Assembly: GCA_002724185.1 (NCBI GenBank)
Contig: PBOB01000066.1
Span: 46,587-110,586, forward strand
Length of the DNA: 64,000 nt
Origin: Acidiferrobacteraceae bacterium
GTDB lineage: Bacteria; Pseudomonadota; Gammaproteobacteria; Arenicellales; UBA868
Direction of reading: 5' to 3'
The notes under the pieces were generated by a model. It did not search any database, was not told the DNA's origin, and was given only the letters and a program-made list of their open reading frames with translations. This document shows positions 1 through 8,795 of this stretch, piece after piece; within the stretch, counting starts at the first letter, position 1; the number at the start of each line of letters is the position of its first letter. The position numbers were made by a program, and so were the translations under genes.

Positions 1-56
1 TCAAAAAGGTCAAACTTAAGATGGAGTCCGCGCATCTGAAGAAGAGGTGAAGGCAT
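1..56 (-). CDS. ABC transporter ATP-binding protein, N-terminal fragment (DppD/OppD-like)
   Basis: Only the first 18 codons are inside the window; the gene runs off the left edge. The ATG lies 2 bases after the TAA stop of the upstream permease, and a GGAG Shine-Dalgarno sits 8 bases before it. The readable residues (MPSPLLQMRGLHLKF) match the usual opening beta strand of a DppD/OppD ATPase, which would energise the transporter encoded just upstream. Walker motifs lie outside the window, so the family call relies on this short start and on the gene order binding protein, permease, permease, ATPase. Confidence 0.7.
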   Translation of the reverse strand, partial: MPSPLLQMRGLHLKFDLF

Positions 57-58
57 AC

Positions 59-910
59 TTACATCTCCACATCAAGCATGTCGCGCAAACCATCACCCAA
101 AAGGTTAAAACCTAAGACCACAATAAGAATAGCTATACCAGGAAAAACAGACAACCACCACTGGTCAGGCAAATACTGTGACCCATCCGCAACCATAGAT
201 GCAAGATCGGGTGTAGGTGGCTGCACACCAAGACCGAGAAAGCTTAATGATGCAGCAACTAAGATAACAAAACCCATATCTAGCGTCATTTTTGTCAAAA
301 TTGTTGGAAGACAATTAGGAAGAATTTCGAACAATATAATGTGGCTATCCGAAGCGCCAACCACCTTAGACGCAACAACATAGTCTTCTGTTTTGATTGA
401 ACGTGTCAAGTTGTAAACCAGCCGAGTTGTCCAGGGCCACCACATGACAGACACTGCGAGCATAGCATTTATAAGCGTTGGCTCCAGGAAGCCCATAATT
501 GCCATTGCGAGCACTAAAGCTGGTATTGCAAGAAACACATCAGTGATTCGCATTAAGACGATTTCTACTCGGCCTCCGTAGTATCCAGCAATGAGTCCAA
601 GCCCAACCCCAATCGGGACGGCTAGTGACAAAACAACTATTCCCAGAAGCAATGAAACTCGATAGCCGTAAATAACTCGAGTAAAAACATCTCTACCCAT
701 TCCGTCCGTACCAAAGAAATTCTTGCTATCAGGAGGATTATTCATATTTGCGAAATCAAGCGCAGCTCCACTATGGTCAGGATAGGGAGTCACATAGGGT
801 GCAAAGACTGCCAAAAAAACTACAACAATCACAATCACCGCCCCGGTGATTGACAATGGATTTCGACTAAAACGATACCAATTGCGTGTCTTAAAAAAAT
901 TAGTAGGCAA
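59..910 (-). CDS. Dipeptide/oligopeptide ABC transporter permease, DppC type
   Basis: Inner-membrane permease of a peptide importer. It has an N-terminal OppC_N-type helix (about residues 15-40), a periplasmic stretch with the FFGTDGMGRDVFTRV signature at about 65-80, then the BPD_transp_1 core with five further helices. The EAA loop (VVASKVVGASDSHI, about residue 178) contacts the ATPase. The length of 283 aa is normal. The start codon is TTG; it is supported by AGGTGA 6 bases upstream, and no better ATG lies nearby. It sits 30 bases after the DppB-type gene and 2 bases before the ATPase start, so it is the third gene of a leftward operon. The substrate cannot be read from the sequence. Confidence 0.93.
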   Translation of the reverse strand: MPTNFFKTRNWYRFSRNPLSITGAVIVIVVVFLAVFAPYVTPYPDHSGAALDFANMNNPPDSKNFFGTDGMGRDVFTRVIYGYRVSLLLGIVVLSLAVPIGVGLGLIAGYYGGRVEIVLMRITDVFLAIPALVLAMAIMGFLEPTLINAMLAVSVMWWPWTTRLVYNLTRSIKTEDYVVASKVVGASDSHIILFEILPNCLPTILTKMTLDMGFVILVAASLSFLGLGVQPPTPDLASMVADGSQYLPDQWWLSVFPGIAILIVVLGFNLLGDGLRDMLDVEM

Positions 911-940
911 TTTCAGTCACCTGTTATTGTCTTCGCTACA

Positions 941-1954
941 CTAACCGAGTCGAATACGAGGATTAAGGTATGCTACAACCAGATCGATGACCATATTGAC
1001 CAACAAGAAAAACATGGAAATAACGAGAACAGTGCCTACAATTCCGTTAAGATCTTTGTAAAAAATAGCACTCACACAATACTGCGCTAAACCTCCCCAA
1101 GCAAACACTTCTTCAACCAAGAATGCATTTCCCAACATCACTGCAAAATCCAAACCAAGAATGGTTAGAGTTGGAATCATTGCAGGCCGTAAAGCATATT
1201 TCATAGATGTTTGGACTTCAGTAAAGTTGTAAGCACGAGCCATCTCGGTATATGGCCTGCCGAAACTTTCTAACATATTTGTTCGCGTCAACCTCGCTGC
1301 CTGACCTAAACCAGAAAGGGCTAGAGCGGCAGCTGGCATAATCATATGTAAAAGCGCATCCTTGCAGGTATGCCACTGCCCAGCCAATATTGAATCAAAT
1401 ACATACATACCTGTGATATGTGGGGGCGGTTCAACAGTCTCTCCCAATCTCCCCATGACCGGCAGTATGTCAAATACATAGGCGAAAATCAGCATGAAAA
1501 AGATAGCCCAGACAAAGGTAGGCGTAACCACTCCTAGCAAGGCAATGATTCGAGCAACATTGTCAGTTAGCCTATCTTGGTGACGTGCCGACAAAATACC
1601 AAGAGGGATACCGACGATTACCATGATAAGCCCAGCAAAGAACACTAATTCGAAAGTTGCAGGAAAATATTCGGCTAAATCTTGCACTACTGGACGCTTT
1701 GTATACAGCGACATCCCTAAATCGCCTTCAGTTACACCTCTAAGAAAATGATAATACTGTACTGGAATTGAATCATTCAAATGTAGCCGTTCGCGTAACT
1801 GCTCTACCATCTCCGTACTGGCACGAGGGCCAAGAGCCATCCGGGCGGGATCTCCCGGAATTGCCCTAGCAATGAGAAAAATTAGAACAGAGACTCCAAA
1901 TAAAACGAATATTGAAGCCCATATTCGATTGAAAAAATATTTCGTTAGCGGCAC
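941..1954 (-). CDS. Dipeptide/oligopeptide ABC transporter permease, DppB type
   Basis: The partner permease has 337 aa. It has the usual DppB layout: a first helix at about residues 10-30, the conserved ARAIPGDPARMALG segment after it, then five helices in the BPD_transp_1 domain. The EAA loop reads EMARAYNFTEVQ; the glycine normally found after ARAK/Y is an asparagine here, a small deviation. The start is GTG, with no clear Shine-Dalgarno. It lies 181 bases downstream of the binding-protein gene, with a strong stem-loop between them, and 30 bases before the DppC-type gene. Confidence 0.93.
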   Translation of the reverse strand: MPLTKYFFNRIWASIFVLFGVSVLIFLIARAIPGDPARMALGPRASTEMVEQLRERLHLNDSIPVQYYHFLRGVTEGDLGMSLYTKRPVVQDLAEYFPATFELVFFAGLIMVIVGIPLGILSARHQDRLTDNVARIIALLGVVTPTFVWAIFFMLIFAYVFDILPVMGRLGETVEPPPHITGMYVFDSILAGQWHTCKDALLHMIMPAAALALSGLGQAARLTRTNMLESFGRPYTEMARAYNFTEVQTSMKYALRPAMIPTLTILGLDFAVMLGNAFLVEEVFAWGGLAQYCVSAIFYKDLNGIVGTVLVISMFFLLVNMVIDLVVAYLNPRIRLG

Positions 1955-2062
1955 TAGTTGTTAACTCAAGCAGTAGTTTCTTTATTAATCATAACGAACC
2001 CTTCGGATAAACTGTACCCCACGCAGTTAAGATTGCAAAACAACACTCGCACCCGCAAAGAA

Positions 2063-2103
2063 AGAGGGCCAAGTCTGCATATCTGAGCAGCACCCGGCCC
2101 TCT
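2063..2103 (-). other. Intercistronic stem-loop between binding-protein and permease genes
   Basis: A perfect 8-bp inverted repeat, AGAGGGCC (2063-2070) and GGCCCTCT (2096-2103), has a 25-base loop containing a further CTGC/GCAG pair. It lies just after the stop of the binding-protein gene and before the permease gene. There is no U-tract, so it is more likely a 3'-end-stabilising or partial-termination element than a full terminator. Such elements are known to let a binding protein be made in excess over its permease. A comparable element lies at the same place in the second peptide operon. Confidence 0.55.
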
Positions 2104-2135
2104 GGAAGTACGACTAATTTCTATTCTTTCTCTTA

Positions 2136-3728
2136 CTAATTATCAACTTCCCATGTATTGAAACGCCAGTTACCGCCCATCATCGCCACCGTATTGGTAG
2201 GATCATCGAGAAATGGCGCCTTAACGTAATCTTGCTTTGCAAACAATGCGCGCGTTTCATAGGCATAAATTGCTGCCCCTACATCAATAAGCCTCCGTTG
2301 CAGCTGCACAAGTAGATCATTCTTCTTTGCCTCATCCATCTCTGCCGTTGCAGCATCAATCAAACGATCGACTTCTGCATCCGACATCCAGTCATGGGAC
2401 GTATAACTACCCCTGACTCGTGAATGATATGCGCCAAGCAATGAAAGCGGATCAGGATAGGTTGCAGAAAAATACAATTGCCCGACGTGAGGCGTCGTTT
2501 CCAATTGAGTTACGCGATCGCTGTAAACTGCCCACGGTACTTTCACTACCTTTGCCTTCATTCCAATTTGAGACAAGTTATGAGCCAACAAGAATGCGAT
2601 CTTCTCTTCCTTGGGCACTTCCGCAATCCACGCAATTTCAACCTCATAATCGCCAATATTATCGGCATATTTTGACTTTGCCAGATGTGCCTTTGCAGCT
2701 TCTAAGTCTTGAGTAAATTCAGGTGCGCTAGCATCGTACCCGGCTAAAGCAGCTGGCAACGCAGTTCGGCTTCGATTCGCCGCGGTCAAGTCTTCCGTAA
2801 CCTTTTCTATCGCCACCATCTGGGCGTAATCTGTTGCTGCGATCATTGCCCGACGGACATGGACATCATCAGTGGGTGCCTTTGCACTATGTATCGGCAT
2901 TACTAAGTAGGCAATACCATCTTCGGTAGTGAGGCCGAGACCATCTTCTGCTGCAAGCCCCGCAAACATGGTACCGGGATGCCATTGGGCAGTGATCTCA
3001 TGCTCTTTATTGGACATCAAAGTACGAATTGTTGCCGTTTCCATAACATAAATCACGCGTATGGTATCAGGTGATTTTGGGAGAAATCCCCCATAGTGAT
3101 CATCAAACTTGGATAGAACCGTAAGCTCCTGCATATTGTGTGAATCAACTTTATACGCGCCCGAACCAGCACCTTGCGCTGATAAAAAAGCTGAGCCGTA
3201 ATCACCGTTGTCTCCAAAATCTCCGTCCTGATGATTGGCTTTTACCAAATCACTATTCACAATTCCTAGGCGTGTGAGGCCTGCCAATATCGTCGAATCT
3301 GGATTATTTAATGTTAGTACAACTTCCATATCACTCTTTTTTGCGATTGAGCTATTCGCAAATAGGAAGGCATAACCCATTCCGAGAGCCTTATTACGAT
3401 CAAATGAGTAAACTACATCGTCAGCATTAACTGTGCTTCCATCATGGAAATGGATGCCCGCCTGTAGCTTAAAAGTAATCGCGAGGTTATCGCTTGAAAC
3501 TTCCCAACTCTCAGCCAAGCCAGGTAGAAATCCTCCGCCCGGCTTTGGACGAACAAGTGGATCATAAATATTTACAAGCAAAATTGAGTCTATGTAGTCG
3601 AGTGCTTTATGCGGATCCAATTCTCCTACCGCTACCTCGTTGAGCCGCAACACACGCTCTGCCTGAGCAGAGGTTGCGGGAAGAATGAACACTACCGCCA
3701 CCAACAAAAGGCGTATGATGTATCGCAT
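2136..3728 (-). CDS. Peptide ABC transporter substrate-binding protein (SBP_bac_5 family)
   Basis: Periplasmic binding protein of family 5 (DppA/OppA-like), which captures the peptide or related ligand for the adjacent permeases. An N-terminal signal peptide of about 23 residues ends in AQA-ER. The family features follow: LDPHKALDY near the start, the pattern around LAESWEVSSD, and FHDGSTVNADDVVYS at about residue 95. The length of about 530 aa is normal. I place the start at the ATG at 3728, because AGGAGG lies 7 bases upstream; the GTG one codon earlier is too close. It is the first gene of the leftward transporter operon and diverges from the HyuB-type gene. Confidence 0.93.
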   Translation of the reverse strand: MRYIIRLLLVAVVFILPATSAQAERVLRLNEVAVGELDPHKALDYIDSILLVNIYDPLVRPKPGGGFLPGLAESWEVSSDNLAITFKLQAGIHFHDGSTVNADDVVYSFDRNKALGMGYAFLFANSSIAKKSDMEVVLTLNNPDSTILAGLTRLGIVNSDLVKANHQDGDFGDNGDYGSAFLSAQGAGSGAYKVDSHNMQELTVLSKFDDHYGGFLPKSPDTIRVIYVMETATIRTLMSNKEHEITAQWHPGTMFAGLAAEDGLGLTTEDGIAYLVMPIHSAKAPTDDVHVRRAMIAATDYAQMVAIEKVTEDLTAANRSRTALPAALAGYDASAPEFTQDLEAAKAHLAKSKYADNIGDYEVEIAWIAEVPKEEKIAFLLAHNLSQIGMKAKVVKVPWAVYSDRVTQLETTPHVGQLYFSATYPDPLSLLGAYHSRVRGSYTSHDWMSDAEVDRLIDAATAEMDEAKKNDLLVQLQRRLIDVGAAIYAYETRALFAKQDYVKAPFLDDPTNTVAMMGGNWRFNTWEVDN

Positions 3729-3763
3729 CACAAATCCTCCTAATAAGTTTTAGATATAACAAA

Positions 3764-3833
3764 ACGTTCTGACGAAGTCGGCTGCCATAATGGCTAACCC
3801 TATTCTCAGAAAATTCTACACCTCGTCGAACGT
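3764..3833. promoter_or_regulatory. Inverted repeat upstream of the peptide-transporter operon
   Basis: The arms ACGTTCTGACGA (3764-3775) and TCGTCGAACGT (3823-3833) are complementary except for one extra base, and are separated by 47 bases. They lie 36-105 bases upstream of the binding-protein start, in the divergent intergenic region. Widely spaced matched arms fit a pair of regulator half-sites with looping, or a 5'-UTR structure. No regulator family was recognised. Confidence 0.35.
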
Positions 3834-4007
3834 AATGGGCAATCATCTTACCTAACCCTATATCAGTTGTACATTGTGATTGACGACTAAGCTAACAAAA
3901 GATTGTTATGTCATTGATTATTATGGGATTTCCTAATAGGTTGATCAGATACCAACTGTCGGAGATACTCTAACCCAAGCTACAACCACCCAAATAGAGA
4001 TTCGGCA

Positions 4008-5750
4008 ATGACTAACTCAGACCTATATGTGTACAACGCTCAGCCAAGTCGCCCAGAGGCGGCCAAAGGTGCTGATCCCGTAACCACCGAAATTGTGCGG
4101 CATTCGCTCAATATGGCGGCAAATCAAATGAAACGGTCATTAGTCCGGACGGCATTCTCATCAGTGATATATGAGGTACTAGATTTTGCTGCCGCAATCT
4201 ATGACAGAGATATCCGTATGCTAGCACAGTGCCAAACTCTACCTATGTTCATGGGCACAATGAACTTTTGCATTGAGGGAGCCATTGCAGAAAACGGCGG
4301 GATAGAAAATTTTGAGCCAGGTGATGTCATCTTGTACAACGATCCATTTGGTATTGGATCTCACCAGCAAGATGCATCGATTGTTATGCCAATCTTTAAA
4401 GATGATGAAATAGTCGGTTATGCGACCGCTAAAGCTCATTTGCCAGATGTGGGTGGAAAAGAGCCATACTGTACTGACACTGTCGATGTCTTCCAAGAAG
4501 GAACAATATATCCTGCGGTAAAAATATATAAAGCAGGCAAACTGAATGAAGAACTGCATCGTTTGTTTCTTGCTAATTCTAGATTCCCTCGATATACCGC
4601 TGGAGATCTAGAAGCATTAGTGGTTTGTGTAAAAGCTGGTGCGAAGGAACTGATAAAAATTATTGATAGATTTGGAAAACAGACATTTGATCAATGTGCA
4701 GAACGAATGTTTGATCATGGGGAAATTGTTGTCCGGAAATATCTTGAGAATATCCCTGATGGCAAATACGTCGGAAAAGGTATGATAGATAATAATGGAA
4801 TTGATGACGAACCCATTCCCTTTGAGGTTTCAGTTGAAGTCACCGGGTCTGACATTACGGTAGATTACTCGAATGCCCCCCCTGTAACTGGCGGTCCCTT
4901 AAACTGTCCAATTGCAACGACAGTTTCTGCTACCAGAATGGCACTCACTTATCTCGCAAATGGCGGTGACATGGCCTCAGAGGGCCATTTCCGACCCTTA
5001 AAGGTTATTTCAAAGCCAAATACATTGTTCCACGCCGAAAAACCGGCACCGACATTTCTATTTTTCGTCCCAGCGATGCGCGCTATGGAGGCTATATGGG
5101 AAGCAGTATCAACCGCGATGCCAGATAATGTTACGGCTGGAAGTGACGGTGACATTGAAGGAGCTGTCTGGTGGGGGACACATCGTGATTCTGGTGAAGA
5201 TTGGGTAGAAGGATTTCCTCATCCTGGAGGTCAGGGTGCCAGCGCCCATGGGGATGGACTAAGCGCGATGATGCATCCAATGCAAGCGGCAACCCGAAAT
5301 ACACCGGCTGAAGTATTTGAAACCCGTGCACCATGGTTGCTCAAAAAGTATGAACTAGCCCAAGACTCTTGCGGAGCTGGAACTTATAGATCAGGACTCG
5401 GCTGTGATATTGCTTATCATATGCTAGACGATTCTTATGTCACTGTATTTATTGAGCAACAGAAATCGGAGCCATGGACTGTGGAGAGTGGGCGTCCTGG
5501 TCGATCAAATCGAGGCGCTTTAATAATGCCCGATGGCACCGAGAAATCCGTGACTAAACATACCGGCATGCTCGTACCAAAAGGCCATACCCTTGAAATT
5601 CGTACAGGAGGAGGTGGTGGCTACGGCCCAGCTGAGGAGCGGTCAGTAGCTGCAGTATTGGATGATTTGCGAAATGGGTACATCTCTGTCGAGCACGTAA
5701 AAAAACACTATCCCCATGCACTGGATTCAGACGTACAGTCTGCAGCATAG
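4008..5750 (+). CDS. Hydantoinase/oxoprolinase B-type subunit (HyuB family), stand-alone
   Basis: A full-length Hydantoinase_B domain protein of 580 aa. Typical elements are VTTEIVRHSLNMAANQMKRS at about residues 25-45, the GDVILYNDPFGIG segment, KAHLPDVGGKEPY, and the C-terminal glycine cluster RTGGGGGYGPAEER. The family acts with a HyuA subunit in ATP-dependent opening of cyclic amides (N-methylhydantoin, 5-oxoproline) or in related carboxylations. No HyuA gene adjoins it here, so a partner must be encoded elsewhere, for example the HyuA at 8796. It diverges from the peptide-transporter operon and is followed by a strong terminator hairpin. The ATG at 4008 has only a weak upstream GAG. The substrate is unknown. 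Confidence 0.9.
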   Translation: MTNSDLYVYNAQPSRPEAAKGADPVTTEIVRHSLNMAANQMKRSLVRTAFSSVIYEVLDFAAAIYDRDIRMLAQCQTLPMFMGTMNFCIEGAIAENGGIENFEPGDVILYNDPFGIGSHQQDASIVMPIFKDDEIVGYATAKAHLPDVGGKEPYCTDTVDVFQEGTIYPAVKIYKAGKLNEELHRLFLANSRFPRYTAGDLEALVVCVKAGAKELIKIIDRFGKQTFDQCAERMFDHGEIVVRKYLENIPDGKYVGKGMIDNNGIDDEPIPFEVSVEVTGSDITVDYSNAPPVTGGPLNCPIATTVSATRMALTYLANGGDMASEGHFRPLKVISKPNTLFHAEKPAPTFLFFVPAMRAMEAIWEAVSTAMPDNVTAGSDGDIEGAVWWGTHRDSGEDWVEGFPHPGGQGASAHGDGLSAMMHPMQAATRNTPAEVFETRAPWLLKKYELAQDSCGAGTYRSGLGCDIAYHMLDDSYVTVFIEQQKSEPWTVESGRPGRSNRGALIMPDGTEKSVTKHTGMLVPKGHTLEIRTGGGGGYGPAEERSVAAVLDDLRNGYISVEHVKKHYPHALDSDVQSAA

Positions 5751-5779
5751 ATTTAAAACCATTGACAAGTTGTTTCTCA

Positions 5780-5816
5780 AAAGCTCCTAGCGTTGACATA
5801 AATCGCTAGGAGCTTT
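5780..5816. terminator. Bidirectional terminator hairpin
   Basis: A perfect 13-bp stem, AAAGCTCCTAGCG (5780-5792) and CGCTAGGAGCTTT (5804-5816), has an 11-base loop. It lies between the convergent HyuB-type and amidohydrolase genes. A short T-rich edge is present on both strands, so it can end both transcripts. Confidence 0.8.
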
Positions 5817-5863
5817 ACTAGTAAAGCACCTCACTAGACTAATATTTAATCAGCTACTGTCTA

Positions 5864-7096
5864 TTACAAAATGTTCTTATACATCTGGCCATCTTTCATG
5901 ATGACTTGTAATGTTTTTTCAGGTTCAGTTAACAAAGATAGGTTGGCTAGAGGGTCCCCATCAACAATCAATAAATCGGCTTTTGCCCCTGGAGCAATGA
6001 ATCCTAAGTCGTCTTGTCGGTTTAATATCTCCGCATTAACCGCAGTTGCTGAAACCAACACGTCTCGAGCCGAATCAACCTCATTTTGGGTCCGAAACCC
6101 CGCTGATTGCTCAGATTGGAGCGCGCCTAGTAAATCAGTCCCAAAGCCAACCTTAACTCCAGAAGAACGACAAAGCTCCACCGCGTTAAAACCTTGATCT
6201 TTAACCTTTTGTAGTTTATCAATACTGGCTTGGGGTAGACCCAAAGCTGCCCCATTGCGATCCATCGCATCATAGGTAATAAGCGTTGGAACTAAAAAGG
6301 CATCGTGCCTTGCCATAGAATGTGCAGTGTCGACATCAATTAAATTGCCATGCTCAATAGTCCGCACACCACATTCGACAGCATGCTGTGATGCGTGAGG
6401 CGTATAAGAATGCGCAGCTACATAGGTATTCCACGATGCTGCTTCCTCAACAATAGCTGTCAATTCTTCTGTGGAATACTGCTTATTATCAATTGGGTCG
6501 TACGGAGAAGCTACCCCTCCAGAAACCATGACTTTGATTTGATTAGCACCCTTTCGAAGCTCTTCTCTCGCAGCACGACGAACCTCAGAAACACCATCGG
6601 CAATCACTGCCGAATGGGAAAGTGCATTGCCACACCCACACGGCTCTAATCCTTGAGTACGTCTTCGGAAATCTCCATGGCCACCAGTTTGGGTAAGTGC
6701 GCGCCCCGCAAAAAAAACTCTGGGCCCAACAAGTAACTTTCTTTCCACTGCTTCAGCCAAACCCCAGTCGGCTCCCGCCAGATCTCTTATAGAGGTAAAG
6801 CCGCGCATCAACATATCACGTAACATCTGAGCTGCTTCTGCAGTCATCAGAGTTAAGGGCTCTTCCTCAAGAGCACGGACATTAACTGAAGTCAATGTAA
6901 CATGACAATGGCAATCAATAAGACCTGGAATCATAGTCTTATCATTGCACTCAACAATATGAGCACTGTCCGCGCTGATTGGTACATCCGAAATCTCTTT
7001 AATTCGATCATCCTCGACTAGGACGTGCATACCACTTTCGACCTCTAATCGAGAAGCATCCCAAATCTGTGTATTGCGAAATAACGTACTCGTCAT
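5864..7096 (-). CDS. Metal-dependent amidohydrolase (imidazolonepropionase-like, COG1228)
   Basis: A hydrolase of the amidohydrolase superfamily, in the branch that includes Xaa-Pro/Xaa-Arg dipeptidases and imidazolonepropionase-like enzymes. The metal ligands can be followed: HCH in IDCHCHVT (about residue 60), the lysine of QIKVMVSGGV, the histidines in AAHSYTPHA and RTIEHGNL, and the aspartate of GFGTDLLG. The C-terminal strand APGAKADLLIVDGDPL is typical. There is no signal peptide, so it is cytoplasmic. The longest reading frame begins 18 bases earlier, but AGGAG lies 5 bases before the ATG at 7096, which I take as the start. Its position between peptide-uptake and hydantoinase genes suggests a role in cleaving small amides or dipeptides; that is inference. 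Confidence 0.88.
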   Translation of the reverse strand: MTSTLFRNTQIWDASRLEVESGMHVLVEDDRIKEISDVPISADSAHIVECNDKTMIPGLIDCHCHVTLTSVNVRALEEEPLTLMTAEAAQMLRDMLMRGFTSIRDLAGADWGLAEAVERKLLVGPRVFFAGRALTQTGGHGDFRRRTQGLEPCGCGNALSHSAVIADGVSEVRRAAREELRKGANQIKVMVSGGVASPYDPIDNKQYSTEELTAIVEEAASWNTYVAAHSYTPHASQHAVECGVRTIEHGNLIDVDTAHSMARHDAFLVPTLITYDAMDRNGAALGLPQASIDKLQKVKDQGFNAVELCRSSGVKVGFGTDLLGALQSEQSAGFRTQNEVDSARDVLVSATAVNAEILNRQDDLGFIAPGAKADLLIVDGDPLANLSLLTEPEKTLQVIMKDGQMYKNIL

Positions 7097-7273
7097 AATA
7101 GCTCCTACGACCACCGTGGTAGTTTTATTGGAAATTCACTTAGTCTCTCAAAACAAATCGACATTGCATTCATATCAAGTATCTTCGTAAACGAACAACT
7201 GCTAGTTATATAGTTTTCGTCGAACTGGCAACATTTAACCATCCTGGCCATGATTTAGTTTCTTGATCATATG

Positions 7274-7303
7274 TTGACAAGTGGATCTCTTGTTCACTAT
7301 GTT
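7274..7303 (+). promoter_or_regulatory. Promoter of the hyu-put operon
   Basis: TTGACA (7274-7279) and TATGTT (7298-7303) are separated by 18 bases. The -35 is a perfect consensus and the -10 matches at 4 of 6. Transcription would start near 7310, about 105 bases before the first gene. The -10 lies inside the large palindrome centred at 7317.5, an arrangement expected for repression. Confidence 0.6.
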
Positions 7304-7345
7304 TCCAATACCAATGTACACTGGAATTGGCAGACATGTGAACAA
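7290..7345. promoter_or_regulatory. Large nested palindrome, probable operator
   Basis: Three inverted repeats share the same centre (7317.5): TTGTTCAC (7290-7297) with GTGAACAA (7338-7345), CCAAT (7305-7309) with ATTGG (7326-7330), and CCAATGTACACTGG (7311-7324), in which 12 of 14 positions are symmetric. The central 26 bp are symmetric at 22 positions. The dyad covers the -10 and start site of the promoter at 7274, so a bound dimer or tetramer would block transcription. No regulator gene is adjacent. The stretch 7097-7415 holds only this promoter region. Confidence 0.6.
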
Positions 7346-7415
7346 TTCTACTGTGAACTAAACACTAAGAATAGAATAGAACACACATAAATATGAGCCG
7401 GAGACACATTGTGAA

Positions 7416-8441
7416 ATGAAAACATCCAGAATTGTGAGATTTCACCGCACAGGTGAACCTGAGGTTCTCCAAATAGATGAGCTTGAAGAAGCTACTCCTG
7501 ATGCTCATGAAGTCACTGTGAGTATTCAAGCTTTTGGCTTAAACCGTGCTGAAGTCATGCTTAGGAAGGGTGCATATGCGTTCGATCCAATCTTTCCATG
7601 CAGAATTGGTGGCGAAGGCACTGGAACTGTCTCCGCATTTGGATCGGCATTGAACGATGTCAAGATAGGCGACAAAGTTGCAGTTGTGCCATTTGCTGTA
7701 ACTGACAAATTTGGATATTGGCAAGATGAGACTGGAAAATATGGCTGTTATGCTGAAACTATAACAGTTCCACGACATGCTGTTGTCTCCGTGCCAATGA
7801 ATCTCTCTGTAGTAAAAAGTGCAGCGAGCTGGATGCAATATCTAACGGCTTGGGGTGGACTTATACACTATGGAACAATCAAACCAAATGATAACGTTCT
7901 CATTACAGCGGCAAGCAGCAGTGCAGCGCTCGGTGGTATGCAACTCTGTAAAGATGTTGGCGCAACAGTAATTGCAGTAACGACTTCGCCAAATAAGTCG
8001 GACCAACTAATAGCAGCTGGGGCGGACCATGTAGTTATAGCAGAACAAGATTATGGCGCTGAAATTATTGACATCACACGGGGGCAAGGAGTAAACCTCA
8101 TTTATGATCCAGTTTCTGGAGCATTAACCGATACACTATTAACAGCTGCAGCTCCTGAAGCTCGTATTATCTGCTATGGGAACCTGAATCCAAACAATTT
8201 GAACTTTCCAGCCATTCTCGCGCTAACTAAGCGCGTTAATATAAGGTTTTACAGTCTCTACGACATTACAAGGCGACCAGACCTGCTTGCTATGGGCCAT
8301 AAATATGTTTACGAACGACTTGAAAAATCAATTTTTGATCCGATTATTGACAGCGTGTTCCACGGCTTAGAATCATGTCCTGATGCGCATCATCGCATGG
8401 AAAGCAATCAACAATTTGGCAAAATAGTTGTCGAGCTATAG
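7416..8441 (+). CDS. MDR-family NAD(P)-dependent oxidoreductase (quinone oxidoreductase-like)
   Basis: A medium-chain dehydrogenase/reductase of 341 aa. An N-terminal GroES-like domain (about 1-130, with FGLNRAEVMLRKG and IGGEGTGTVSAFG) is followed by a Rossmann domain with ITAASSSAALGGMQLCKDVGA at about 165-185. The zinc-binding cysteines of alcohol dehydrogenases are absent, which places it with zinc-free quinone/enoyl reductases. The glycine motif is unusual, with AASSSAALGG in place of the common GAxGGVG. It is the first gene of the rightward operon, followed after 18 bases by the EthD-like gene. GGAG lies 12 bases before the ATG, a rather long spacing. The substrate is unknown. Confidence 0.85.
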   Translation: MKTSRIVRFHRTGEPEVLQIDELEEATPDAHEVTVSIQAFGLNRAEVMLRKGAYAFDPIFPCRIGGEGTGTVSAFGSALNDVKIGDKVAVVPFAVTDKFGYWQDETGKYGCYAETITVPRHAVVSVPMNLSVVKSAASWMQYLTAWGGLIHYGTIKPNDNVLITAASSSAALGGMQLCKDVGATVIAVTTSPNKSDQLIAAGADHVVIAEQDYGAEIIDITRGQGVNLIYDPVSGALTDTLLTAAAPEARIICYGNLNPNNLNFPAILALTKRVNIRFYSLYDITRRPDLLAMGHKYVYERLEKSIFDPIIDSVFHGLESCPDAHHRMESNQQFGKIVVEL

Positions 8442-8459
8442 ACAAAGACGGAAAATACC

Positions 8460-8777
8460 ATGATAAAACTTACAGTTCTTTATAAACTAAAACCAGAGAT
8501 CAGCGAGAAGGACTTCCTCGAATGGCGCCTAACAGAACACCAAGCCAACAACAGCGCTATCCCAGGCGTTGTCAAAACTGACTTTACGCGCATTGACTCA
8601 GCCTGGCCGGATAAGAATGATACGCCTTACCGATTTATGACCACTGTGGACTGGCCAGACATGGAAAGTTTTAAAGCAGGATTTTATGACCCTACAGTAC
8701 AAGAGAGCTTAAAAAAAAATCTTGAAATGCTTCAAGATCCTGTCTTTCTAATTGGTGAAATATTAATCGATCAATAA
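8460..8777 (+). CDS. EthD-like dimeric alpha/beta-barrel protein
   Basis: A 105-aa single-domain protein that begins MIKLTVLYKLKPEISEKDF and carries WRLTEHQANNSAIPGV and RFMTTVDWPDMESFKAGF. This fits the ferredoxin-like dimeric alpha/beta-barrel fold of EthD and related small catabolic proteins. Such proteins often sit in degradation operons as small lyases, isomerases or accessory factors. It is tightly spaced between the MDR gene (18 bases) and HyuA (18 bases), so it is cotranscribed. The exact reaction cannot be read from the sequence. Confidence 0.7.
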   Translation: MIKLTVLYKLKPEISEKDFLEWRLTEHQANNSAIPGVVKTDFTRIDSAWPDKNDTPYRFMTTVDWPDMESFKAGFYDPTVQESLKKNLEMLQDPVFLIGEILIDQ

Positions 8778-8795
8778 ATATAATCACTCTAAATC

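Noticed and set aside
78..383. Plus-strand open frame opposite the DppC-type permease
   Set aside because: It is antisense to a conserved membrane protein, with basic, repetitive composition and no family pattern.
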